Source: a virus. Taken from it: a DNA stretch of 39,229 bases. The notes below the pieces were generated by a model. That model saw nothing but the letters and a program-made list of their open reading frames with translations. It made no database searches and was not told the origin of the DNA. Positions within the stretch are counted from its first letter, which is position 1. Each line of letters opens with the position of its first letter. The translations under genes and the position numbers were made by a program. Shown here piece after piece: positions 20,723 through 27,154 of this stretch. The stretch is from positions 1 to 39,229 of IMG/VR virus record IMGVR_UViG_3300023179_000242. One strand, written 5' to 3'.

Positions 20723-22480
20723 CTACTCTATATGCTTCAAAAGTTCTTTTAATGGCAACCTAATGACCGCATCGGTGTAGTCGTGATGCCCAGCCAAAAT
20801 CAGGCAATTGCCATCGGCATCAATCTCCAAATGGCTGGGGAAGGTTACGAAATCCAGCATCGGCTTCCGCCAAGTGTGCGGTGCTGGCGGTATGTCCCTA
20901 CTATCCACAAACGTGGCCTTCCAAAGCGGTTTTCTGCTCCATCGCAAAGCCTTAAATGGCGGTTTGGCCTCCAACTCCATTAGCCCTGCCCAATATAAAT
21001 TGATAGCGTTCACCTTTTGCCGGACGTGAAAGATGGTGTAAAGTTTGCCGCCATGCTCAACCAACTGTGTGCCGCCCCTAATATGCCCTGTTGTCAAGGT
21101 AGGTATTTCGGTTTTGTATTCGGCAACGGGTTCGCCAAGGTCGTACTCAACAACGTGGCCGGGAGCATACAAAACGTGAAGCCGCCCATAATAAAAAACA
21201 AATGGTGACCAGTTCTTTTCTCGGCCATCGTAGTCTTTCGGCCTACTTGCTGGCGGTTTCATCTGCCAGCATTCTTGCGTGTCAATATAACCAAAATACA
21301 TCTTGCCCCCATCGTTGAACACCAAGGCTGGCCGCCCGTTGAATTCAAAGCATCGGGGATCTTCGGCATGCCCGTTTTCGGTCTTGAAATTTAGCAGCTT
21401 CGGTGTTGAAAGGTTGCCGTCTGCCCAATCCATTACGGCCAATTTGCGGTCCTGAAAAAACCTTGGTTTGTCAAGGCGGACCACATACTTGCCATGAACA
21501 ATTGAACCGTTGAAAGCGTTAGTAAATGGCTTGGGTGCAGCCTTGCCGTATGGTATCAACTGCATCTCAGGTGTCAAGGCTGGCACAATGGCATCGTAGT
21601 GAATTTTATGCACATCTGCTGGCGGCTTTTTGGTTGGCTTGCTGACCGCAAACTTGGCTTTCATTAGGTGATGCGACTTGCTGGCGGTATAACTGCCGTA
21701 TAATTGTTTCTCACAATAGGCCACAATGCGGTCGTACATATCATAGGTGTATCGGGCCTCGGTGCTGAACTGCCCATAGCACCCAACGAAGTAATGGCTT
21801 TTGCGAAGTTCGTTAATGTCGGGCAGCTTGGCCTTAAACTGAATGGGGATCATGCCAAGGTCAGCGTTAATTTGCGTTTGTGCCAATGCTACATTGAACG
21901 CAAGTTCATCGGGGAAACTATGCCCCCAATGCTTGGTTGCCAAATGCTCACGGTAATTGTCCTTTGCATGCCACCAAAACTTGGCCGTTTTGTCGGTCTT
22001 TCGCCAATAAATAAATGAAGAATTTATCTCAGGTATTTCGCCTTCGCTTGGCAGATTGTATTCGGCCTTGACTTCAGGCAGCGGCAACCAAAGGCACGGC
22101 CACTTGTCGGCAGTTAGCGGCGATTTTGAAACCACTTGCGTAGCAATATCAAAACCAGCGCAAAACTCCCATAGGGATTGCAGTTCTTGTACAGCCACCC
22201 CATCAATATCAAGATACATTGTTTCATCGTATGGTGAATAAAGGTCTAAATGAAGTTTGAATTTGCCGGGTGCAATTCGGCCTATCGCATCGTTCAAATG
22301 GTCGGGGTTAATACCCAAAACCTTGTCGATGTACTTTCGTTCACGTTCGGGCAGAAGGTTAATATCGCCAACAATTGAAATGGGTATTTCGGGTGAAAAA
22401 TGCGCCAATGAATTAACCATATTTTTCGCCCATTGGCCGTAACTTGAATTGCCTGATAAGAAAATTAAATATCCTTTCAT
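20723..22480 (-). CDS. Glycosyltransferase-like domain fused to a GH130-like beta-propeller, 585 aa
   Basis: Residues 1-265 look like a nucleotide-sugar glycosyltransferase: KGYLIFLSGNSSYGQWAKNM opening strand, a DxD in YLDIDGVAV (Asp91, Asp93), INSSFIYWR (152-160) and FPDELAFNVAL, as in GT8-like enzymes. Residues 300-585 form a repeat-built propeller with GH130-type motifs: EDPR (373-376), KNWSPF (422-427), RGGTQLV (468-474), FPSHLEID and GHHDYTDAVIRL (564-575). GH130 enzymes are phosphorylases or hydrolases of mannosides. The fusion could transfer and trim sugars, or the propeller may only bind glycans. TAACTTTA 4 bases before the ATG suggests its own leaderless promoter. Confidence 0.7.
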   Translation of the reverse strand: MKGYLIFLSGNSSYGQWAKNMVNSLAHFSPEIPISIVGDINLLPERERKYIDKVLGINPDHLNDAIGRIAPGKFKLHLDLYSPYDETMYLDIDGVAVQELQSLWEFCAGFDIATQVVSKSPLTADKWPCLWLPLPEVKAEYNLPSEGEIPEINSSFIYWRKTDKTAKFWWHAKDNYREHLATKHWGHSFPDELAFNVALAQTQINADLGMIPIQFKAKLPDINELRKSHYFVGCYGQFSTEARYTYDMYDRIVAYCEKQLYGSYTASKSHHLMKAKFAVSKPTKKPPADVHKIHYDAIVPALTPEMQLIPYGKAAPKPFTNAFNGSIVHGKYVVRLDKPRFFQDRKLAVMDWADGNLSTPKLLNFKTENGHAEDPRCFEFNGRPALVFNDGGKMYFGYIDTQECWQMKPPASRPKDYDGREKNWSPFVFYYGRLHVLYAPGHVVEYDLGEPVAEYKTEIPTLTTGHIRGGTQLVEHGGKLYTIFHVRQKVNAINLYWAGLMELEAKPPFKALRWSRKPLWKATFVDSRDIPPAPHTWRKPMLDFVTFPSHLEIDADGNCLILAGHHDYTDAVIRLPLKELLKHIE

Positions 22481-22493
22481 GGTTTAAAGTTAA

Positions 22494-22517
22494 AGAAAAA
22501 GCCCCATCGCTGGGGCT
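22494..22517 (-). terminator. Intrinsic terminator upstream of the glyco-fusion gene
   Basis: Minus-strand hairpin AGCCCCA-GCGA-TGGGGCT (7 bp) followed by TTTTTCTTT. It ends the small-moron transcription unit. Confidence 0.85.
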
Positions 22518-22557
22518 AATCCGGGTTCTAAAAAACGTAACTAAATAACTTTACTTT

Positions 22558-22824
22558 TCATTCATTTTGTAAAGGTGTGGCTTGACTTGTGGTCGCATAT
22601 TGCGACCCCTTACGATTGTCTGCATTTGATTTATCAACAGTCGCTCCAACAATTTCGTACAATTCACTATACTCAAATGTTTTCAAATATGCTTCCGCAT
22701 CCTTTTTGCGAAAGAATAATATACCAACAATTATTTTGCTGTCATCTACAAACGAAACTTCTCTATCAAAGTACATATTGTCCAAAATGGTCGCCCCTTT
22801 TCTTTTAATTAAAAAAACTCTCAT
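22558..22824 (-). CDS. Unknown small protein flanked by direct repeats, 88 aa
   Basis: Starts MRVFLIKRKGATILDNMYFD and has the core FVDDSKIIVGILFFRKKDAE, AYLKTFEYSELYEIVGATVD, consistent with a small alpha/beta domain. AT-rich. A 19-base direct repeat (18 of 19 identical) lies just inside its 3' end and just upstream of its start. Family not recognised. Confidence 0.55.
   Translation of the reverse strand: MRVFLIKRKGATILDNMYFDREVSFVDDSKIIVGILFFRKKDAEAYLKTFEYSELYEIVGATVDKSNADNRKGSQYATTSQATPLQNE
22568..22586. repeat. Direct repeat, copy A
   Basis: TTGTAAAGGTGTGGCTTGA, overlapping the 3' end of the 88-aa gene. Copy B at 22827-22845 differs only at one base (C to G). Confidence 0.75.
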
Positions 22825-22826
22825 AA

Positions 22827-22845
22827 TTGTAAAGGTGTGGGTTGA
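22827..22845. repeat. Direct repeat, copy B
   Basis: TTGTAAAGGTGTGGGTTGA, 2 bases upstream of the start codon of the 88-aa gene. Together with copy A it brackets the gene, as expected for a past insertion by short homology or slipped recombination. Confidence 0.75.
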
Positions 22846-22877
22846 ATGTTTCGCCTATACATTAGTTATGTGCAAGG

Positions 22878-23132
22878 CTAACTGACTGCTTCGTAAGTAG
22901 CTTCAAATATTGACTTTTCAACAAGCCAGCGTTCGCCTTTTACACCAACACAAACATAATGCTGACCAAATTCACCTTTATGAAATTGGTTTTCTAATGT
23001 GCTTATGTATGGCACTAAATCAGGTTGTGTTCCGTATTTATCACGGTGAACAAAACCATCTTCATCACCTTTTTCAAATAGTTTAGCCTTTACTGTGGCT
23101 GTTTTTCTGTACTCTTTAAACATCGTTTTCAA
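22878..23132 (-). CDS. Conserved small phage protein, 84 aa
   Basis: Residues carry the pattern KTATVKAKLFEKGDEDGF, PYISTLENQFHKGEFGQHYV, CVGVKGERWLVEKSIFEATY, which I recognise as a recurrent moron protein of Bacteroidota and other phages (possibly a PGDYG-like small domain). Function not known. It stands alone, and a GTGCTG/CAGCAC hairpin lies in its 5' region. Confidence 0.65.
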   Translation of the reverse strand: MKTMFKEYRKTATVKAKLFEKGDEDGFVHRDKYGTQPDLVPYISTLENQFHKGEFGQHYVCVGVKGERWLVEKSIFEATYEAVS

Positions 23133-23221
23133 ATTAAATTTTGTGCTGACAAGCCGTCCAGCACGTAGCGGTTATTTGTTTTCGTGTGAACCAAAACCAT
23201 TGTTATGCTTTTATTGAAGCC
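23133..23221 (-). other. Short intergenic region with hairpin
   Basis: Contains GTGCTG/CAGCAC with a 10-base loop near 23142-23164, followed on the minus strand by AAAATTTAATTT. It could be a weak terminator or a 5' leader structure of the 84-aa gene; no promoter match is clear. Confidence 0.35.
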
Positions 23222-23491
23222 TTAACGCTGGGCAAAAGCATCAATATGATTCTTCAAATGCGTCAAATCTTTAATCGGTATGCGGTCAAATATGTGTCCG
23301 CATTCGGGTTCAATCACCAGCAATTCGCAAAGCCGTGTTGTTTGATCCCAGTCCAGCATAATCGTTGGGGTAAGCATCTTCGTGAAGATTGTGTACGGAT
23401 AGCCGTGTTCGTCGAAAAACACTTGGTCGTGCCCGTCTTCAGCTGTAAAGCCAAGTGCCATAATGTCGCAGTAGTTAATTTGTTGTTGCAT
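23222..23491 (-). CDS. Unknown small protein, 89 aa
   Basis: Starts MQQQINYCDIMALGFTAEDG and ends IKDLTHLKNHIDAFAQR. Soluble, acidic, alpha/beta in appearance, with PECGHIFDRIPIKDLTHL. It is preceded by a short A/T-rich leader and followed by a second small operon. No family recognised; a phage moron of the accessory zone. Confidence 0.55.
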   Translation of the reverse strand: MQQQINYCDIMALGFTAEDGHDQVFFDEHGYPYTIFTKMLTPTIMLDWDQTTRLCELLVIEPECGHIFDRIPIKDLTHLKNHIDAFAQR

Positions 23492-23502
23492 GGGTTATTT
23501 GT

Positions 23503-23757
23503 TTAAAAAAGTGTTAATTGATTGATTTGTTTTTTGTCTTTTGGTAGGCCATAGCTTTCGATGTAGCTTATGTGCATTCGTTCTGCTAAATGGTCAAAGG
23601 CGAACATGCCGATAATAAAGCTGGTGCAGTATTTATCTTCTATGCAATCCCTTGCGTATTCTTTAGCATCAATAAGGCTTTTGAAAACAATACCATCGTG
23701 TTCTTTGTAGTTGTTATCAAGAAGAAACAAAATGTATCTTGGCTGAAAATCTTGCAT
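23503..23757 (-). CDS. Unknown small protein, 84 aa
   Basis: I use the ATG at 23757 (MQDFQPRYILFLLDNNYKEH), because the in-frame upstream ATG would translate through the terminator hairpin at 23769-23791. The core FKSLIDAKEYARDCIEDKYC resembles small proteins that read host or phage settings, but nothing specific is visible. It ends 12 bases before the 89-aa gene. Confidence 0.55.
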   Translation of the reverse strand: MQDFQPRYILFLLDNNYKEHDGIVFKSLIDAKEYARDCIEDKYCTSFIIGMFAFDHLAERMHISYIESYGLPKDKKQINQLTLF

Positions 23758-23768
23758 AAGACATTGAT

Positions 23769-23791
23769 TAAAAGGGGCGGTTGCCCGCCCC
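23769..23791 (-). terminator. Intrinsic terminator after the 58-aa gene
   Basis: Minus-strand hairpin GGGGCGG-GCAA-CCGCCCC (7 bp, GNRA loop) followed by TTTTAAT. It separates the 58-aa gene from the 84-aa gene. Confidence 0.75.
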
Positions 23792-23800
23792 CGTTGATAA

Positions 23801-23977
23801 TTAGAATTTGAAATCAAGATTTTTTGCCATTGCCCTTTTTTGCATTACCTTTTCTATGCCACGCTGTTCGGCTTCGGGCAGGCTTAGTTTTTCGTATTTG
23901 ATTGCAAAGTCAACATTAGCCTTAAACAATGCTTTTTCTACCGAATTGAAGTTGAATTTTTGTGCGATTGCGTTCAT
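23801..23977 (-). CDS. Unknown small helical protein, 58 aa
   Basis: ATG 23977 to TAA 23801 encodes MNAIAQKFNFNSVEKALFKA, then NVDFAIKYEKLSLPEAEQRG and IEKVMQKRAMAKNLDFKF. It is helical and basic. It follows an early-type leader (ACAAACACACACAATT before the ATG) and is the first gene after operator-promoter copy 4, which strongly suggests that it is expressed and under the same control as the early genes. Confidence 0.7.
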   Translation of the reverse strand: MNAIAQKFNFNSVEKALFKANVDFAIKYEKLSLPEAEQRGIEKVMQKRAMAKNLDFKF

Positions 23978-24008
23978 AATTGTGTGTGTTTGTGTTTGTT
24001 TGATGAAG

Positions 24009-24073
24009 CAATATTAAGGCTTTTTTCAATACGAAAATCAGCACCCCCACTATTTTAACACTTTTTAACACTT
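24009..24073 (-). promoter_or_regulatory. Early operator-promoter module, copy 4
   Basis: Sense direction: AAGTGTTAAAAAGTGTTAA (24073-24055), GATTTTCGTATTGAA (24039-24025), TAATATTG (24016-24009), leader rich in CA. Copies 1 and 4 share the same operator orientation and the same -7 element although they lie 13 kb apart. Confidence 0.7.
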
Positions 24074-24079
24074 GGCAAC

Positions 24080-24104
24080 AAAAAAGCCCCACCGAAGTGA
24101 GGCC
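24080..24104 (-). terminator. Intrinsic terminator after the 176-aa structural gene
   Basis: Minus-strand hairpin GGCCTCAC-TTCG-GTGGGGCT (8 bp with G-T pairs) followed by six T. It lies immediately upstream of operator copy 4. Confidence 0.85.
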
Positions 24105-24129
24105 CTTTTGATAACCATGAAAACAACGC

Positions 24130-24660
24130 TTATTCAAAGATGCCTACTGGGGCATTGTAAAGTACCGGGAATTCATTTGGGGCAGATTGCCAACCGAAGG
24201 TAACAACGTACTGCTGAACATCATTCTCATCAGCCTTGGCAGGTTTTGCGATGCAACGAACTGGCTGCTCAACAACACGAATTTCGTCCTCCTCATAATA
24301 GAACCAAGCCAATTTATACTTGCCAATGGTGTTCAAAGTTTCGTAGAAGCTGTCGTTGCTGCTGTCCACGTTGGCATCCATCACCGACAAAGTGTGGTTG
24401 AACTTGGTCAAGATGTCAGGTGTACCCCTGCGTGGGTTGGTTATAGTAACCTCTTCGGCTTCGGGGTAGTTGGCCTTAATTTCTTTGATAATGGCAACAT
24501 CACCAGCGGCGATTGCGGCAGTCCATTCGGCAGCGTCGGTGTAGTCCAAAAAGGTGTAATCGTTGTCAATTACAGCAACGGCAGATATGCCCGTTAGCCT
24601 ATTTACTTCGCAGACGTTTTCGCTGTAAACGGGCAGGTTGTCAAAACAAGAATAACTCAT
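24130..24660 (-). CDS. Putative virion structural protein (possible tail tube), 176 aa
   Basis: A beta-rich 176-residue acidic protein starting MSYSCFDNLPVYSENVCEVN, with NPRRGTPDILTKFNHTLSVM and ending in FPVLYNAPVGIFE. It has its own promoter (TAACTTTG 24688-24681) and its own terminator, the arrangement of a highly expressed virion protein. Its size suits a tail tube subunit, and no other tail-tube candidate is obvious in the tail module. The family is not recognised. Confidence 0.55.
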   Translation of the reverse strand: MSYSCFDNLPVYSENVCEVNRLTGISAVAVIDNDYTFLDYTDAAEWTAAIAAGDVAIIKEIKANYPEAEEVTITNPRRGTPDILTKFNHTLSVMDANVDSSNDSFYETLNTIGKYKLAWFYYEEDEIRVVEQPVRCIAKPAKADENDVQQYVVTFGWQSAPNEFPVLYNAPVGIFE

Positions 24661-24680
24661 AGTGTTTAATTTTAGTTTAT

Positions 24681-24688
24681 CAAAGTTA
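24681..24688 (-). promoter_or_regulatory. Promoter -7 element for the 176-aa gene
   Basis: Minus-strand TAACTTTG, an exact TAnnTTTG match, 20 bases upstream of the ATG at 24660. The -33 TTTG is not clear. Confidence 0.55.
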
Positions 24689-24730
24689 AGAACGCATACC
24701 CATACTTTCGTTTAATTGTCGCTATAAATG

Positions 24731-24738
24731 TAACTTTG
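24731..24738 (+). promoter_or_regulatory. Promoter -7 element for the plus-strand regulator-glycosyltransferase pair
   Basis: TAACTTTG, exact TAnnTTTG, with TTCG about 20 bases upstream. Only 5 bases separate it from the ATG at 24744, so the mRNA should be leaderless or nearly so. Confidence 0.55.
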
Positions 24739-24743
24739 TCGCT

Positions 24744-25103
24744 ATGGACATCAGCCATTTGTCGCTTGCTGAACTTTTTGACCTGAAATCTGCGGTCAAT
24801 AAGGCTATAAATCACCGCATTTCATCCGCCGCCGATGACTTTATTTGGCAACTTTGCGCCCATTACGGCGTTGAACTGAGCCAATTCAAGCAAGCAAGTA
24901 GGCGGCAGTATGCGGATATTAAGCGAATCGCATCGTATTACTTCGTGTCAATGAAAGGTTTAAGCCAAACCGAAGCGGCAGAAATAATCGGCATCAGCCG
25001 GGTAACGGTTGCCCAGCACGTGGCGAAGGTTCAACATTACAAGCGTTCAATCCCCGGCAAATGGTTTGCCATATTCAACACAATCCAATCCGTAACAAAA
25101 TGA
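24744..25103 (+). CDS. DnaA domain IV-like / HTH regulator, 119 aa
   Basis: Residues 50-100 (ASRRQYADIKRIASYYFVSM, then GLSQTEAAEIIGISRVTVAQ, HVAKVQHYKR) align by pattern with the DnaA C-terminal domain: basic helix, GLS-x-EI-x-IG turn, and a T-V-x-H recognition helix. No ATPase domain. Residues 1-45 are helical. It overlaps the GT8-like gene by 4 bases (ATGA at 25100-25103). It may regulate the glycosyltransferase or the divergent structural gene. A second protein of this type is at 11392-11862. Confidence 0.65.
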   Translation: MDISHLSLAELFDLKSAVNKAINHRISSAADDFIWQLCAHYGVELSQFKQASRRQYADIKRIASYYFVSMKGLSQTEAAEIIGISRVTVAQHVAKVQHYKRSIPGKWFAIFNTIQSVTK

Positions 25104-25732
25104 AACCAGTAGCAGTAACCCTCGGCATCGGCGATTATTTGAAATACGCTGAAAAATCGGCAGAACTTGTCCGCAAACACATGGGCCTTGAAACCCGAAT
25201 AATAACAGATGAACACCTTGGCCATGCCTTGCGAATGTCTAAATTTAATCATTCGGTTTGGACGCTAAAGTATAAGATATGGGATATTTTCCCCGACCTT
25301 GACTTGGTGATGTATCATGATTGCGACTGGCGGCCTGTTCGGGATTTTGATTTGGCAGATTATTTGCCCGATTTTAAGGACGTTTACTTTTGCCTTGATC
25401 GGGACAATGACCATACCCGTAGCCTTGAACAGCAATACCGACTAAAGCCTTCAACCTATTTCAATGCCGGCTGGTTTGTAGCCAACCGCAAGCATAAGCC
25501 TGTCTTTGATTTCTGTTACAAAAACTACTTTAGATACGAAAACAAATGGGGTGACCAATGCGTATCAAATCAGGTCTTTAAATACTTGGTAACGCTGGCA
25601 GATAAACGATTGAATGTAATGGATATTGGGACAAATATCCCCAATGAAGAAGTGCTGGCTTTTCACTCAGCATTAAACTACGCTGTTTACGAAGGCAAAG
25701 AACCCTGCCAAATTACTGGCAAATTTATTTAA
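25100..25732 (+). CDS. GT8-like glycosyltransferase, 210 aa
   Basis: Start set at the ATG at 25100, overlapping the upstream stop, because the sequence before it lacks homology to the enzyme. Family marks: strand KPVAVTLGIGDY, metal-binding DCD at Asp74-Asp76 (LVMYHDCDWRPV), STYFNAGWFV (118-127), DQ at 152-153, and a C-terminal FHS. It would transfer a sugar from a nucleotide donor, probably to a virion or host surface target. It is read convergently against a DUF115-like gene with an 8-base overlap. Confidence 0.7.
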   Translation: MKPVAVTLGIGDYLKYAEKSAELVRKHMGLETRIITDEHLGHALRMSKFNHSVWTLKYKIWDIFPDLDLVMYHDCDWRPVRDFDLADYLPDFKDVYFCLDRDNDHTRSLEQQYRLKPSTYFNAGWFVANRKHKPVFDFCYKNYFRYENKWGDQCVSNQVFKYLVTLADKRLNVMDIGTNIPNEEVLAFHSALNYAVYEGKEPCQITGKFI

Positions 25733-26270
25733 GCCAATTCACCTTTATTCGATTTTGCTTGCAGGCCTTTAGCATCATAACCGTATGCCTATATTGATAA
25801 TCCATTCGTTCGCCCGGCAGCATACCATATAGCGTCCCGTCCGTTTGGTTGCATCCGATTAGCGTTATTTCTTTTGCCCCTTGTATTAGCACATAGCAAA
25901 TGGCAAGGTGAAGAATAGTCCAAAACTGAAAGTATGGCCTGTCCTTTTTTTTAATCGCATCTTTTACCATTTGAAGAACAAGCCTGTACGGTTGGTCTTT
26001 TGTCGTATCAATTAAGGCGTGACCAATTCTAAACGCCGGGTATTTAATATCGATGCAATCTTCAAAAGGCGTGTCAGGTATTATTACGTTGGTAGTATAG
26101 CCGTTTTGGTATATGAATTCAAGCGAATCCCAATGCCCTGTCATTGCGTACTTCGTGCCGTAAATATACGAAGCATCGTTCAGGCCAATGCTGTTTACGT
26201 TTGGCCAGTCAGCCAGCCCTTTGTATTCTAACCCCCTTGGGTGTTTGCCAATAATATACCAATGGCTCAT
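25725..26270 (-). CDS. DUF115/Maf-like or sialyltransferase-like protein, 181 aa
   Basis: Opens SHWYIIGKHPRGLEYKGLAD with a Rossmann-type IIGKHPRG, has SIGLNDASYIYGTKYAMTGH (a pattern of the DUF115/Maf and GT42-like folds, where the donor is bound) and GAKEITLIGCNQTDG near 135-149. These proteins are linked to glycosylation of surface proteins (Maf acts on flagellin). Likely related to sugar transfer. It overlaps the minor-head gene by 4 bases. Confidence 0.6.
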   Translation of the reverse strand: MSHWYIIGKHPRGLEYKGLADWPNVNSIGLNDASYIYGTKYAMTGHWDSLEFIYQNGYTTNVIIPDTPFEDCIDIKYPAFRIGHALIDTTKDQPYRLVLQMVKDAIKKKDRPYFQFWTILHLAICYVLIQGAKEITLIGCNQTDGTLYGMLPGERMDYQYRHTVMMLKACKQNRIKVNWLK

Positions 26271-27154
26271 TCTTCTTCAGGTGTGTAAAAGCCTTCTGCA
26301 ATTGCCCGGTTAAGTACATCTTCGGGCACATCTTCGGTGGCAACTGGTATAATTTGGTGGCCGCAATTGTAACCGCCCCGGTAGGCGAAGATTGTGGATT
26401 CATCCGTGCCCCTCATTTTGCCCTCCCATTTTATATTCGCCCAATCTTGGATTTCTTGCTTGTGAAATATCTTGTTGTTTCTTTCTCTGCAAAATGACCT
26501 TGTGCCCTTGACATCAACCCCAATGTATTCGTAGAACTCAAACCCGTAGTCCTCGCTAACTTGCCGAATGTACTGGGCATTGGATATGCTGTAAAAGTCG
26601 TATGCGTTCTGCTTGGCGTAACGCTCCATTCGGCCAGCGAATTCAGGTGTACCCTCAATGTTGTTTCGGATATTACGAATGACTTGCTGAAAATTTTCGC
26701 CAGTTGATATGCTGGTGTTCAATATCTGCTTAAACGATTCAACCGAATCATTAACGGCGGCGTTTGCAAGCAAATCGAACACCGTAGTTTTTGCGTTTGA
26801 TAAGATAGCCCCAGCCGTTGCACTTTGCACAAATGCCTCCTTGGTAATTATGCCCATTAGCTTTTCGGTATCTCCAGCCGTTGCATCTATACTGCCAACA
26901 AAATCACGAATGGCCTTGCTGTAATCGTTGTTCATATATGCCGCTTTCATCTTCTTAACAAGGGCATCTATCTTGTTGAAGTTGCCTTGGCTTACTAAAA
27001 TATTGCCAGCGTCATCGGTTGCCAGCGTTGCTATCTCGCTAACTATTTGTGCAAAGGCCTCACGCTGCGCCTTTTTAACCCCCCGAAAAAAGGCATCAGG
27101 CGCATCCTCCATTGATTGCACAATCTTCTTTATTAGCCTTTCTTTGGCGGTCAT
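26267..27154 (-). CDS. Minor head / head morphogenesis protein, Mu gpF-like, 295 aa
   Basis: A helical N-terminus (KERLIKKIVQSMEDAPDAFF), a long helical middle, and the diagnostic C-terminal block: DYGFEFYEYIGVDVKGTRSF, CRERNNKIFHKQEIQDW and AYRGGYNCGHQIIPV, the RGGYNCxHxxxPV motif of Phage_Mu_F/SPP1 gp7 proteins. It binds the portal or capsid during prohead assembly. It is placed 6 kb from the portal, across the glycosylation genes, unlike the usual portal-adjacent position. Confidence 0.88.
   Translation of the reverse strand: MTAKERLIKKIVQSMEDAPDAFFRGVKKAQREAFAQIVSEIATLATDDAGNILVSQGNFNKIDALVKKMKAAYMNNDYSKAIRDFVGSIDATAGDTEKLMGIITKEAFVQSATAGAILSNAKTTVFDLLANAAVNDSVESFKQILNTSISTGENFQQVIRNIRNNIEGTPEFAGRMERYAKQNAYDFYSISNAQYIRQVSEDYGFEFYEYIGVDVKGTRSFCRERNNKIFHKQEIQDWANIKWEGKMRGTDESTIFAYRGGYNCGHQIIPVATEDVPEDVLNRAIAEGFYTPEEE

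Noticed and set aside
22575-22808. Plus-strand ORFs opposite the 88-aa gene
   Set aside because: Cys/His/Pro-rich translation typical of an antisense shadow; the minus-strand frame gives a plausible soluble protein with a start after an A/T-rich leader.
24681-24738. Divergent TAACTTTG elements as a DNA inversion site
   Set aside because: They are simply two -7 promoter elements facing away from each other; there is no longer inverted repeat and no recombinase gene.
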